Shown here in pieces: positions 54,960 through 64,000 of a stretch of DNA of 64,000 nt. The notes under the pieces are model-generated. The model saw nothing but the letters and a program-made list of their open reading frames with translations. It was not told where the DNA came from and searched no databases. Location: positions 310,001 to 374,000 of the forward strand of contig CP053171.1 of NCBI GenBank assembly GCA_014607495.2, read 5' to 3'. Position numbers and translations under genes: made by a program. Positions within the stretch are counted from its first letter, which is position 1, and each line of letters opens with the position of its first letter. This stretch comes from Carposina sasakii. Its lineage: Eukaryota > Arthropoda > Insecta > Lepidoptera > Carposinidae.

Positions 54960-56490
54960 GATATTCTGTATATACATACATATATATAACTATCTTTATA
55001 TTACCATAAGATAATAAGTGGAAGCTTCAAATATTACATTTTCACATAATTCTACCTACTTAACCTTCAAGTCTTGTACTTAATCTATTATTTATTAATC
55101 TACATGAAATACTGCTTAATGATAACTAACAGTAACTAATGCTACATGTTTTTGAAATGATTACTGATGGGTTGGAATCGAATTTCAATTAGAAAATTAT
55201 TGAGAATTTGTAGAAAATTAATTATGTACGGAACCCATTCCAGATCTAAAGCAATTGTGTTGGTTAACGGCCAACAAAATTTCAAATTAGGAATAAAAAA
55301 ATCCGAGATTCTTTTTGATCTCTCGTATTGAAATTGGCCACTAGTCTAGTCGAAGAAGTTGATGTAATCCTGATCATTAATATTATTTAAAAACTAAAAA
55401 AATTGTGAGAATGGATTTTTGTGTTAATACTACTGAACAGATTTTGATGAAACTTGGCGCTTATAACACAAACGTTATACTAGACCACGTGAATGAAGTT
55501 GCGTATTAAATCAAGATTTAGGTACATATAATTTTATTTAAATTTAAGTTTTTGTACAATCGTGTTGTTTTTGTCAACCACGTGTACCAATAGACTGCAA
55601 TAATAAGGTTTTCCTCTACTGGGATCCATCTTTTATTATATTATACTGTGATAATATGACCACACTGCATTGTTACTATATTAGTAAGACGTAAACAATA
55701 TTCAGAGTTTACTAAATTCGATCACAGAATATATAATAGTTCCCTTCATTGATGACTCATGCCCATTGTTATAGACAAGCAGACATACATTGAGGTCAGA
55801 ACATAAACATATTAGAACAATACTTGTTTGTTGTTGAGGAAAAATCGGCAAATCTTAAATTAGTGGACATAAAGACTTGAAGGACAGTGGTCTTCTTACG
55901 AGTAAGTGCTGCAAGGACCATTACTATTAATTCCTCAATTCATAGCAAAAGTTTGTCTAAACGTTAATTTTGGTAAGAGCTGCAGAAGAGGTCCGAAGAA
56001 GATATTAAAGGGATCTGGCTCAGCTATCTTTTTTGGCAGTTCATAGTGATGATCAACTGAAACTGTAGGGTAAGCACGAACCATTTTACGCGCCGTAACA
56101 CTATCGACTCGCAAGCAAAATCTATGAGATACTCGTATGTCAGTGAAAATGCGTAGGGACTGGACCATGGACGTTTAAACCAGGATTGTTTCTATCGAGT
56201 ATTGGCTCTATGTGTGACGTCTTGCTCCCACAATGGAGACCATTCCGCTTTAAGAGTTCGTGGTTTTTCCTTTGAATCTTTGGGGCAACCACAATTCTCT
56301 CAACAGTCACATTGTAAAATCACTTAGATTTTACTTGTAAGTCGACGGAGTATAACAAAGTTCATGCTCCCATATAACAAGTTCTTGTCATTTTCATCGA
56401 AGAAGAAGATCCTGGTGGTGCAAGACAAGACAAGGTGGTCACGAAACTGGTGTTATTCAAGTGAATTTACTATAGTAACAAATAGTAAAT
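54960..56490. other. Upstream region of the adaptor gene, no distinct feature
   Basis: The stretch is AT-rich. A 77-codon minus frame at 55935-56168 has an unusual, non-repeat-like composition but no recognisable domain. Confidence 0.4.
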
Positions 56491-56498
56491 AATACAAA

Positions 56499-56627
56499 AT
56501 GACTAAAAAGAAAATGTGTTTTCATGACTTGGACAGTGAGAGTGTAGTTAAAGTTTTAGAAGCAAATGATTTGAAGGAGTTTAGTGCATTTGTTGTGGAA
56601 AAAAACTTGGATGGTCGCAAGTTATTG
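56499..56627 (+). CDS. Adaptor gene, coding exon 1
   Basis: ATG in good context (acaaaATGAC) opens 43 whole codons, ending at donor gtaagt (56628). Confidence 0.7.
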
Positions 56628-58826
56628 GTAAGTGGATCTTTTAAAAAAATCAATAAATATAGAATAAGAAAATTTTTGCTTTAAACTTATTCACTATGGG
56701 TGTGCCCATCACCGGGCCCTACACCCTCCACTGACCCTCGGATCTGATAACTCATAACTGCGAAAACAAGCACTTGCACTACCTACATTCGCCACGAGAA
56801 ACCAGACCCGAGCACCTAGCATGCAAGATCGCACTATTTCCGAAATCAAAAACTAGATAAATAATCTACATATGTTTCGCCAACAACCGTGGCATCCTCA
56901 GGATTATAGAAATTAGTAAATTAGTAACTTAGTCAATAACAGATGGTAGTTAGGTTACATATTTTTGCATTTCCCGAGGATTTTTTTGTCACTAAATATA
57001 ATAAAATTAAATAATATAACTAATTCAGTTTTTGCAATTTATCGAAAATACCCTTTGTTATGGGGTAAATAGTGGCTAATTATGTCCTTTTCCGGACTTT
57101 GTTTAAACTCATTAGTTATTTTACTATAAGTAATAACAAATATTTCTCAATAAAAAATCAATAATTTATAATGCTCATACAACTAAAAGTTTCATCGAAT
57201 TTATTAATTTAGCACGTAATTGAATAAAAAGGTTATTTTATCGTAAATTTATTTTCAAACACGGTTAACTTATCGAATTCCTCTCATCAACCGTACTCCT
57301 TCACTAAGTTAGATAATTTAGGCGCTTATTTACTTAAGTAACTTGTTTATTGAATCAATATTTACGTTACAGGAAGTCACCGAAGGTATCGTTAAACTTT
57401 GGAAACCAAAAATAAACGCCATAAAGTTGATAACTTTCATCGAAGAAATTAAACATCATCCGGATAAATATTTAAATGTTTTACAACAAGATGAAATCAA
57501 TGAAATTAAATCTATCGATGTTGAGTCTCAATACCAAACTGTGAGAAAGGTAAAAACTGAATGTGGAAATGTCAGTGCATCACACATGTCGTCAGTTGAA
57601 GAAATACTTAAAAGAATTGTGCCAGCTAAAAGTTTTTTGTATGGCAATGAACGAAGAAAGGCCGCTTCTTATACACCAATGGAAGCGGTACAGAAAAGGC
57701 CAAATTGGTTCCACCGTCTCAGTTCTTACGAACCAAGGTTTGATCTCAAATCACGGTTTTCAAAAAACGAGAAGTTTGGCGATAGAGGATATTACACTAT
57801 TAAAACAGAAAACAAAATTTGCATTAAAAGAATCTGTAAGAAATCCGAATCAAGATCTAAATATAATTCACTGGGTAGTACTACTATAGAGGAAAGTAGA
57901 GAATTCCCTGAAGACCATTTGTATGAAGATTTAAATTATTACGATGTTAGCAAAGATGAAGTAGATACTAGAGAAAAAGGATCAGAATCAAATTTCAACC
58001 AAATTATCAATTTTAGACCGAAAATGGTAAGATTTCAGGAGTATTTAAAAATGAAAAATCCGCTAAAAATGCCGTTTTTCAAGAAAAACGACGAGCCCGA
58101 AATTAAATCAGAAGAGCCTCAAACAAAGCCAGAAAAAGATGACGCCACAATAGAGGAAGCCAAAAAGGCTGAAATTGTAATAAACAACAAAGAGAATAAT
58201 ATTTATGAAAATGCGGAAAATATGTACGATTCGGTTCGAGCTAACCCACCGTGTGTTACCTATCAGAATTTGACTGGTCCAGTAAGTAAATTATTTCATT
58301 ATTTATGTTTCGTCAATTCAAGATTGGGACGAAAATCACAAAAGTTTGTGAGGATTAAGATATTACTGTTTCACGCAAAAACTATAGAAAGAACTTTATG
58401 AATCTTGGCAGATATATTCCATATCAATAAATGTTTTAATTTATTTGAATTTATTAATTAATCGATAGGTATACTTAATTCTGTTCACAACACTAGCTGG
58501 TGGGTGGACGGGTAATTCACGATTACCCGTCCACCCACCAGTGGGAATGTCCAGTGGGTAGACGGGTCGGGAGGGAAAATAATAAAGACACGCAGACATA
58601 TTTGCGGACATAAACTAGTGATAGAATAAACCTTAAAGCTTATTACGGATGTTAACATAGCATTAATTTAGTTTACCTATATTTTAGGGTAAGCTAGAAG
58701 TGGAAGAGTACCTAGATCCTGTAGACCTGAACAAGGACTACTGTGACGTGACATACAAACAGAAAGACGACTCTCTGCTCGGGTACATCTTGAGTATATT
58801 CGAGAGTCGCTTCGGCATGCGACGAG
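56499..58826 (+). CDS. SAM-domain, tyrosine-motif adaptor (SLP-76-like), 5' exons
   Basis: Exons 56499-56627, 57373-58281 and 58688-58826 give 392 codons plus one base. All splice sites are GT/AG and in phase, and the gene continues past the last exon seen. Residues 1-80 form a SAM-like helical domain spread over exons 1 and 2 (FVVEKNLDGRKLLEVTEGIV, then FIEEIKHHP). A basic middle follows, then a run of tyrosine motifs: YEDL, YYDV, YENA, YDSV, YQNL, YLDP, YCDV. YxN (YENA, YQNL) is the Grb2 SH2-binding pattern. The layout matches SLP-76/BLNK-type scaffolds of immune receptor signalling, which end in an SH2 domain; that domain is not in this window. The homology is inferred from the SAM region and architecture. 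Confidence 0.6.
56688..56935 (+). repeat. Dispersed repeat family E, copy 2, in adaptor intron 1
   Basis: It has the same ends as 8629-8880 and about 95% identity by eye. It starts only 60 bp after exon 1. Confidence 0.75.
57373..58281 (+). CDS. Adaptor gene, exon 2
   Basis: The acceptor acgttacag ends at 57372 and the donor gtaagt follows 58281. It encodes 303 whole codons: the second half of the SAM-like domain, the basic region and five tyrosine motifs. If not spliced, the frame runs 40 codons further to a stop at 58401. Confidence 0.8.
58497..58541. repeat. Perfect 20-bp hairpin in adaptor intron 2
   Basis: Arms 58497-58516 (ctggtgggtggacgggtaat) and 58522-58541 pair perfectly around tcacg. 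G-rich sequence with a partial third copy (gtgggtagacgggt) follows. Confidence 0.85.
58688..58826 (+). CDS. Adaptor gene, exon 3
   Basis: The acceptor atattttag ends at 58687 and the donor gtaaga follows 58826. It encodes GKLEVEEYLDPVDLNKDYCD and DSLLGYILSIFESRFGMRR. It starts in phase 0 and ends in phase 1, so at least one more exon is required. Confidence 0.7.
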
Positions 58827-58849
58827 GTAAGACAACATACTAGCTTTAC

Positions 58850-59085
58850 CATATGATGATGATGATGATTTCCGACCGTATTTCGGCCAAGGCGACCAAT
58901 CTCTACGGAGATTGGTCAGGTACGCAGGAGATATTATAGTACACAAGTGTGTGCGCAAACACAGATGCACTCTCTATTCCGTTACTCTCGTAGTCCGATG
59001 GGACGGAAAGCCGATACGACCGGAGAGAGATCAGGCGCAGGACCAACGGTTTTACGTGCTTTCCGAGGCACAAGCTAAGTGACAA
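58850..59085 (-). repeat. Dispersed repeat family D, copy 3
   Basis: This is the reverse of 6090-6300, with a gatgatgatgat run at its left end. Confidence 0.75.
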
Positions 59086-59107
59086 TTTTGCAACATTAAA
59101 ATCTGTA

Positions 59108-59205
59108 CATGAAATAAATTCATTGGTACAGGCCCGTGACTGGGATCGAACTTACGCCTCCCGACCGAAGGTGCACGTCTTAACCACTGGGCTATCACCG
59201 CTATA
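59108..59205 (-). repeat. tRNA-derived SINE, minus copy
   Basis: This is the reverse complement of the element at 14221-14317, with the B-box-like gggatcgaact and the head ccactgggctatcaccgc. Confidence 0.7.
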
Positions 59206-59548
59206 TAATAATAATATTACCATATAATAATATTATAAATACGAAACTATGTTTGTTTGTTACCTGTTCATGCTTTATTTAATCAACCGACTTTTTTGAA
59301 ATTTCACATACATAGTTGGGAGTAGAATAGTGCTGAGAAGGATAAAAGTAGCGGATGAACTCGCGGGCAACAGCTTATAGCTTATGTTTTTGCTGTTGCG
59401 TGCGAGTTCGTTCGCATGTGCTACAGAATAATAGGCCATGTCTTTTGTCCGTACTTCCGACTTTATATGTAGAAGTTCAAGAAGTATGGTTGAGTAAATA
59501 AAATGTGAACAGGTAACAAACAAATAAACCAACCTACCCTCTCATCTA

Positions 59549-59821
59549 TCTATAATATAAAAATGAATCGCTAAATGTGTTGGTAAGCGCGAATCTCAAG
59601 AACGGCAATTTCGCTAATTCTTTTTTTAGCGTTTTCCTTGAAGTACAGGGATGGTTCTAACGGAGAGAAAAATAAAATAAATGCCTGAACATGTCTAAAA
59701 CATTCCTTTTCTACATCCAAACAAACAATTTGTTCGAAATTTGAATGTCCGGGAAGGCAAAACAATTGGGTGACGTTAGTTCAAAGGCGTGGGACAGGAC
59801 AACGTCTGTCAGGTCCGCTAG
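59549..59821 (+). mobile_element. Non-autonomous Helitron, first of a tandem pair
   Basis: It starts TCTATAATATAAAAATGAAT after A and ends GTCAGGTCCGCTAG before T, with a GACAG/CTGTC hairpin near the end. Confidence 0.7.
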
Positions 59822-59825
59822 TATA

Positions 59826-60070
59826 TCTATAATATAAAAATGAATCGCTAAATGTGTTGGTAAGCGCGAATCTCGAGAACGGCTAAACCGATTTCGATAA
59901 TTATTTTTTTAGAATATTCCGTGAAGTACGAGAATTGTTCTTACAGAGAGAATATTTTAAAAAATCCTGAAAAATTCTGAAAACAACACTTTTGCCTCAC
60001 TTTCACAAGCCCACATGAAAGGGCATTGTAAAAAAAATGCAACCCGTGCAATGCCGGGGCGGATCCCTAG
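59826..60070 (+). mobile_element. Non-autonomous Helitron, second of a tandem pair
   Basis: It has the same start as its neighbour (TCTATAATATAAAAATGAAT) but a different end: CCCG..CGGG hairpin, then GGATCCCTAG before T. Four bases separate the two, so the second element sits next to the first one's 3' end. Confidence 0.7.
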
Positions 60071-60074
60071 TTTA

Positions 60075-61200
60075 TAATGTTAGTAGGGTAAACAAGCATG
60101 GAATACTTGCCTATATTTTAAGATTTAAATTCAAGCCCCTAAAATGTAAATCCCATTTGGAGACATCTATCTCAGCGTAACATCTCGGCTTATATTAGAG
60201 ATCGGATATTAAAGCTCCTCTTTCCCTCTACTCCGACAATTTCATGATAATAATATGTAATTCTGTTCAACATAATTTCCGACATGGCTTAGTGGGGACC
60301 TTCGTTACACTGTAGCGTGATTAGGTAATGTTAGAATTTATAAATTAAAGAAAAAAAAAAAGCATTCATTTCTCGCAACAGTAATCACGAGAAGATTTCG
60401 TACCCCCAGTGGAAAAAAGGCATAAGACGAAAATGGTGATTTTTCAGTATGGCGAAAAAATTGAATTTATGGGCATATTTACTTTATTTTCAAACGAAGA
60501 AGAATTATTCTTGTATCAAAAAAAGGAGAAAAAAAAGTTGCACTGCGTGTTGTATTTAAGTTAGTACTAATGTTTATAGTTTATTAGGAATTGTAAAAAA
60601 AAAATATTATGCTATTTTTCAAAATGTAATGAAATACAGGATTCTGAGTATCAAAATGTATGCCAGACTTTGCCAGAAAAGAAAAAATATTTCAAAAAGT
60701 ATGTTGTATTAAAGCAGTAATGAACTTGTAAATACAAACATTTATGCTAGTATAAGTAAGATTACTACATTATTTCCTTTATTACAATTATGTTTGAAAT
60801 GTATTAGCAATACTTACCCCATTTTTCAATTTAGGGGCTTGCTAAGGTAACTTAAATAAACAAAGATAATTACTTATTCCATTATTATGTTAAAGAAAAG
60901 TTAGCTGCATATTAACACATATTACTTAGAGTTAATATTTATGACTAAAGGGAAAAAAAGGAAATGCATTTTTTGTGTTCATGCTTTATTTTCAACCGAC
61001 TTTATTTCAGGCAAATTCACATAATTATAGTTTTGGCTACAATTAAAGTTCGTACTATCAACAATAAAATTTGACAGTAATAATTCAGCAATGTGGAGTT
61101 TCGGTGAAGATTACTACCACTAATGACTTTTTTTAAAATGATTAACTAATCAGTAGATCATTTGTTAAGATTTGTAACAATTAACGAAATAACTTCTTTC
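60075..61200. other. AT-rich DNA without recognised features
   Basis: It lies either in an intron of the adaptor gene or in the 3' flank of the transposase-like ORF. No frame is supported. Confidence 0.45.
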
Positions 61201-61210
61201 TTGGCTCCGT

Positions 61211-61583
61211 ACAACAAAATATTATGTTCTCTCAATAAAAATCTAAGATAACAAGCAAAAATTATTAACAAATCAAGGTACTTTACACATTGCCAGTACC
61301 TTTTGTTTTAAAATAATCAACAAATAAAAATACAAAAAAAAACCTTCTTTAAGCAATAAATCAAAAAATTCTTGTTCCCTTCTACGTTATCTTCGTTCTA
61401 CGAATTCCTTCATTACCAAACATTCTAGGCTATAGAATGTTTGGTAATGAAGGGATATAAATGTAACAAAATATTATTATTTTCTCAATACAAATCTATG
61501 GTAACATGACATGCATAATTTGTTAACAAAATAAGACCTTTGATACTTTCACAGTACCTTTTGTTTTAAAATTATTAATAATC
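61211..61583. repeat. Duplicated ~115-bp block around a perfect 21-bp hairpin
   Basis: Blocks 61211-61320 and 61466-61583 are alike (aacaaaatatta start, gtaccttttgttttaaaat end). Between them, arms 61407-61427 and 61433-61453 are exact reverse complements with a 5-nt loop. Nineteen bases of the right arm recur within the coding frame at 61734-61752. Confidence 0.75.
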
Positions 61584-61668
61584 AATATGTTTATACGTAT
61601 GAATATAAAAATTCAACAAAATTCAAATTAAAATAATAATGAGATCAAAAATACGGGAACTAGTAAAG

Positions 61669-64000
61669 TTATTCTTCTTCAGATGAATCAAATACCTCCA
61701 AATTTGGAGATTCAGTCGCTGGTAACAAATTTCTATAGAATGTTTGGTAATGTAGAGGTATAGCATTTGTATTACACAGGCTAATTAAGTCTTTGAACAA
61801 CGCGTCAGAAATAGGTAACAATTGAGCATATGCAAGTGGAAGTTCATTAACATCTACAGCATTGGCATTATTTGATTTGCGTGTGCGCGTCGTCGTCGTA
61901 CGATTTGTAGTGTCTAGTACCAAATATTCACTTTCGAAATCATATTTAAATAATAATTTATTTGGTGCATCGGGACTTGTTTTGATTTCTTTAATTTTTG
62001 AGAAAAATACTTTATGCCCGTTTGTGTCTTGTGACCAATTCTTGCTTGTCGTGACTTGACTTTTTAGGTTGTAAAAGTCATTTTGATTCATTTCTTTAAT
62101 TACAAACTTATTTTGTACTTTTGAATTCATGATTACTTCGTACAGTTGGTCAGGCGAGTACAATGTCTTATTTTTCATATTTTTCTCGATGCAGGCATGC
62201 ATTGAGTCGCCTTCGTTCTGAGTGTGGCCAGTTTGTAAAAACCTGTGTGTAACTTCTACGTTCAATACACGTGATACATAAATATACATCGCGAATATGA
62301 ACCGATTTCTGTTCTGGCCCGAACAATTATCTGAATACAGTGAAATTGACTTTATACCCCTGTTAACTTCAGATTTAATGAAGTGTAATAAGCAACTAGC
62401 GATTTCATTCGCACCCCTTTTTGCAATTTGTGCATGCCATAGATAACAAAACCCTTGACGGGATATTAAATTGTACACAGTGAAATTGTATGCGGGGTAT
62501 TTCCTTTTATAATGGAAAATATTCACATTAGATTGCGGTAAACTAAGAACCTTTTCCAAGTCAAAAACAGCTACAGTTTTCACATTAGGATCTGCTGATT
62601 CTTTTTCACTATCCTTCATATTTCGTATGATGTTTTTATTTTTTATATGACTGTCATAATCCTCTTTCAGTTGTAATTTACCTTCTTCAGTTGAATTGTC
62701 GTATTTGCTACATAAATTGCACAAATCCTTCTTCGGCCGGAAAAAAGAAAGGTTAAAATGTGTATTAAATATTTGATTATATTGATATTCGCTTGCCACT
62801 TTAGTATTACGAAAGTTTTCATTTTCTGATATCCAATCTTTGTACAAACGATGCATTTTTGAGATATTTAAGTCTTGTGACAAATATTGACGGCTGGAAT
62901 TTTGTCTAAGATAGTGAGATTCGATACAAGGAAAGGACTGAATATGTTGAATTGCACTCTGTTCTGTTTCGCTGGCTGTTCTATGAGGTCTATTGGTATG
63001 TTTTCCTCGAAGGTCTGTTATTTGGTCCCCATTAGCATATTTATCAATGGCAGTGTAAACTGTTCTTTCTTTAATACCTAGCGTATTAAGAAACATAGTT
63101 TTGCACACTTTCAAATTAGTCACAAGGCATACATCGTTTTTTGACGGCAAATAATAAACCAGTGTACGATTTCGTTCACGCTTACGCTGAATTTTCATAA
63201 CTTTAGGTTCTATAATCTCAGTGTTTTTCAAAATGAATTGCCATTGAGTTTCATGGTTACCACAAGCCCAAAATTGCTTAAATATTACCAACCTCCTGTC
63301 GCTGGGTATTTTTTCAAAGCATTTAAGCTTACACTTGCAAGGCTCTTGCATCTGTTTTTGAGGCTGTTGACCTGTATTTAATTTGATTTTTTTTTGTGTT
63401 TGAGACCATTTTTCGGGATTACGCTTTCTTTTTCTAGGATTTGTATTAGCTTCAGTTACTAACACTGGACGAGAATTCGTTGCTTCAGGTTCTGTGGTGG
63501 AATTATATCCAGCTGGTAGAGTTTCAACGTGGCAGGCTATGATTGGAGGGTCTGAGTGAGGAACTATAGCTGTGGCAATTGAAGAGACCGGTGGAGTTCT
63601 ATCAGGGCTTGTAGATATAGGTTCTGTTTCAGGTTCTGTGAGAGTATTATGTCCAACTGGAAGAGTTTCGTCGTTATAACATGTTATGGATGTAGGTTCT
63701 GCTTCAGGTAGTATAGCCGGGGTATTTTCAAGAGTCTGTGGAGTTTTTGCAAGACTTGTAGATGTAAGTTCTTTTTCAGGTTCTGCGGCAGTATTATGTT
63801 CAACTAACGGAAATTCGTCGCGACATGCTATGGATGCAGGCTCTACTTCACGAAGCATGACCGTAGTACTTTCAAGAGTCAGCAGAGTTCTTGTAGGGCT
63901 TGTAGATATAGGTTCTGTTTCAGGTTCTGTGAGAGTATTATGTCCAACTGGAAGAGTTTCGTCGTTATAACATGTTATGGATGTAGGTTCTGCTTCAGGT
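61669..64000 (-). CDS. Transposase-like protein (DUF7869-type), runs off the window
   Basis: The frame is open from the stop at 61669 to the window end, so the start is missing; the first Met seen is at 63858 (729 codons). Using that Met as 1, residues up to ~125 are Thr/Glu/Pro-rich tandem repeats of 48-50 aa. A basic stretch follows (PRKRKR, 141-146), then Cys-rich CKCKLKC (174-180) and VCKTMFLNTLGI (251-262). A Cys pair comes next (DLCNLC, 378-383). A candidate RNase H-like core has VFDLEKVL (Asp433), SLYSDNCSGQNRNR (Asp510) and HTQNEGDSMH (Glu549/Asp551). I recall this motif order from repetitive insect proteins annotated DUF7869; a DDE transposase role is inferred. No terminal inverted repeat is visible. 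Confidence 0.65.
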   Translation of the reverse strand, partial: PEAEPTSITCYNDETLPVGHNTLTEPETEPISTSPTRTLLTLESTTVMLREVEPASIACRDEFPLVEHNTAAEPEKELTSTSLAKTPQTLENTPAILPEAEPTSITCYNDETLPVGHNTLTEPETEPISTSPDRTPPVSSIATAIVPHSDPPIIACHVETLPAGYNSTTEPEATNSRPVLVTEANTNPRKRKRNPEKWSQTQKKIKLNTGQQPQKQMQEPCKCKLKCFEKIPSDRRLVIFKQFWACGNHETQWQFILKNTEIIEPKVMKIQRKRERNRTLVYYLPSKNDVCLVTNLKVCKTMFLNTLGIKERTVYTAIDKYANGDQITDLRGKHTNRPHRTASETEQSAIQHIQSFPCIESHYLRQNSSRQYLSQDLNISKMHRLYKDWISENENFRNTKVASEYQYNQIFNTHFNLSFFRPKKDLCNLCSKYDNSTEEGKLQLKEDYDSHIKNKNIIRNMKDSEKESADPNVKTVAVFDLEKVLSLPQSNVNIFHYKRKYPAYNFTVYNLISRQGFCYLWHAQIAKRGANEIASCLLHFIKSEVNRGIKSISLYSDNCSGQNRNRFIFAMYIYVSRVLNVEVTHRFLQTGHTQNEGDSMHACIEKNMKNKTLYSPDQLYEVIMNSKVQNKFVIKEMNQNDFYNLKSQVTTSKNWSQDTNGHKVFFSKIKEIKTSPDAPNKLLFKYDFESEYLVLDTTNRTTTTRTRKSNNANAVDVNELPLAYAQLLPISDALFKDLISLCNTNAIPLHYQTFYRNLLPATESPNLEVFDSSEEE

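Noticed and set aside
57563..57889. 108-codon ORF within adaptor exon 2
   Set aside because: It is an alternate-frame shadow of the spliced reading frame.
59140..59205. Functional tRNA gene
   Set aside because: It is part of a SINE present reversed at 14221, with no proper cloverleaf.

Overview
This is AT-rich, intron-rich animal nuclear DNA. It is most likely from a moth or butterfly (Lepidoptera), because several dispersed repeats are of types I know from lepidopteran genomes: a SINE-like repeat beginning with an (ATC)n run, short Helitrons ending in CTAG, and tRNA-headed SINEs. No bacterial gene organisation, rRNA gene or CRISPR array is visible. Host coding sequence is only about 3.5 kb of the 64 kb; most of the rest is mobile DNA and its decayed remains.

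Three host genes are supported. (1) 12781-43727, plus strand: a nine-exon gene whose splice sites and phases all agree. It encodes about 536 aa with a C-terminal domain like the mitochondria-eating protein Mieap (SPATA18). (2) 45890-46687, plus strand: an intronless gene for a 265-aa His/Pro-rich protein with two DM9 repeats, preceded by a TATA box and a GATA-motif cluster. (3) From 56499, plus strand: the first three exons of a SAM-domain, tyrosine-motif adaptor that resembles SLP-76; it runs past the last exon I can place. A small two-TM ORF at 44941-45156 (minus) is possible.

Mobile elements. A complete Ty3/gypsy element (28822-34498, minus) with identical 221-bp LTRs sits in intron 4 of the Mieap-like gene, inserted into an older LINE. 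It has separate gag, protease and pol frames, each junction shifted +1. A second LTR element (48811-52472, minus) has LTRs differing at one base. It keeps an intact gag, but its pol is a scrambled mosaic of protease, RT and integrase pieces, and its gag start codon lies inside the LTR. At the right edge (61669-64000, minus) is a large ORF of a transposase-like family, cut by the window end.

Small elements with readable ends and target duplications include two hAT-type MITEs (2880-3099 and 18141-18454), a Harbinger-type MITE nested in a SINE (52668-53077), two TA-flanked long-TIR MITEs (13532-13957 and 43836-44103), a 203-bp-arm foldback (18841-19406), and several Helitrons, one confirmed against an empty site (41288-41573). 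The 220-bp hAT MITE at 2880 carries nine exact copies of TATCGATA, the site bound by the hAT-derived insect factor DREF. That is the most intriguing regulatory signal here.

Layout: 1-12.7 kb intergenic repeats; 12.8-43.7 kb Mieap-like gene with repeat-filled introns; 44-47 kb DM9 gene; 47-54 kb retroelement and MITEs; 54-59 kb adaptor gene 5' part; 59-64 kb Helitrons and transposase-like ORF. The three host genes show no obvious operon-like or functional link to each other.
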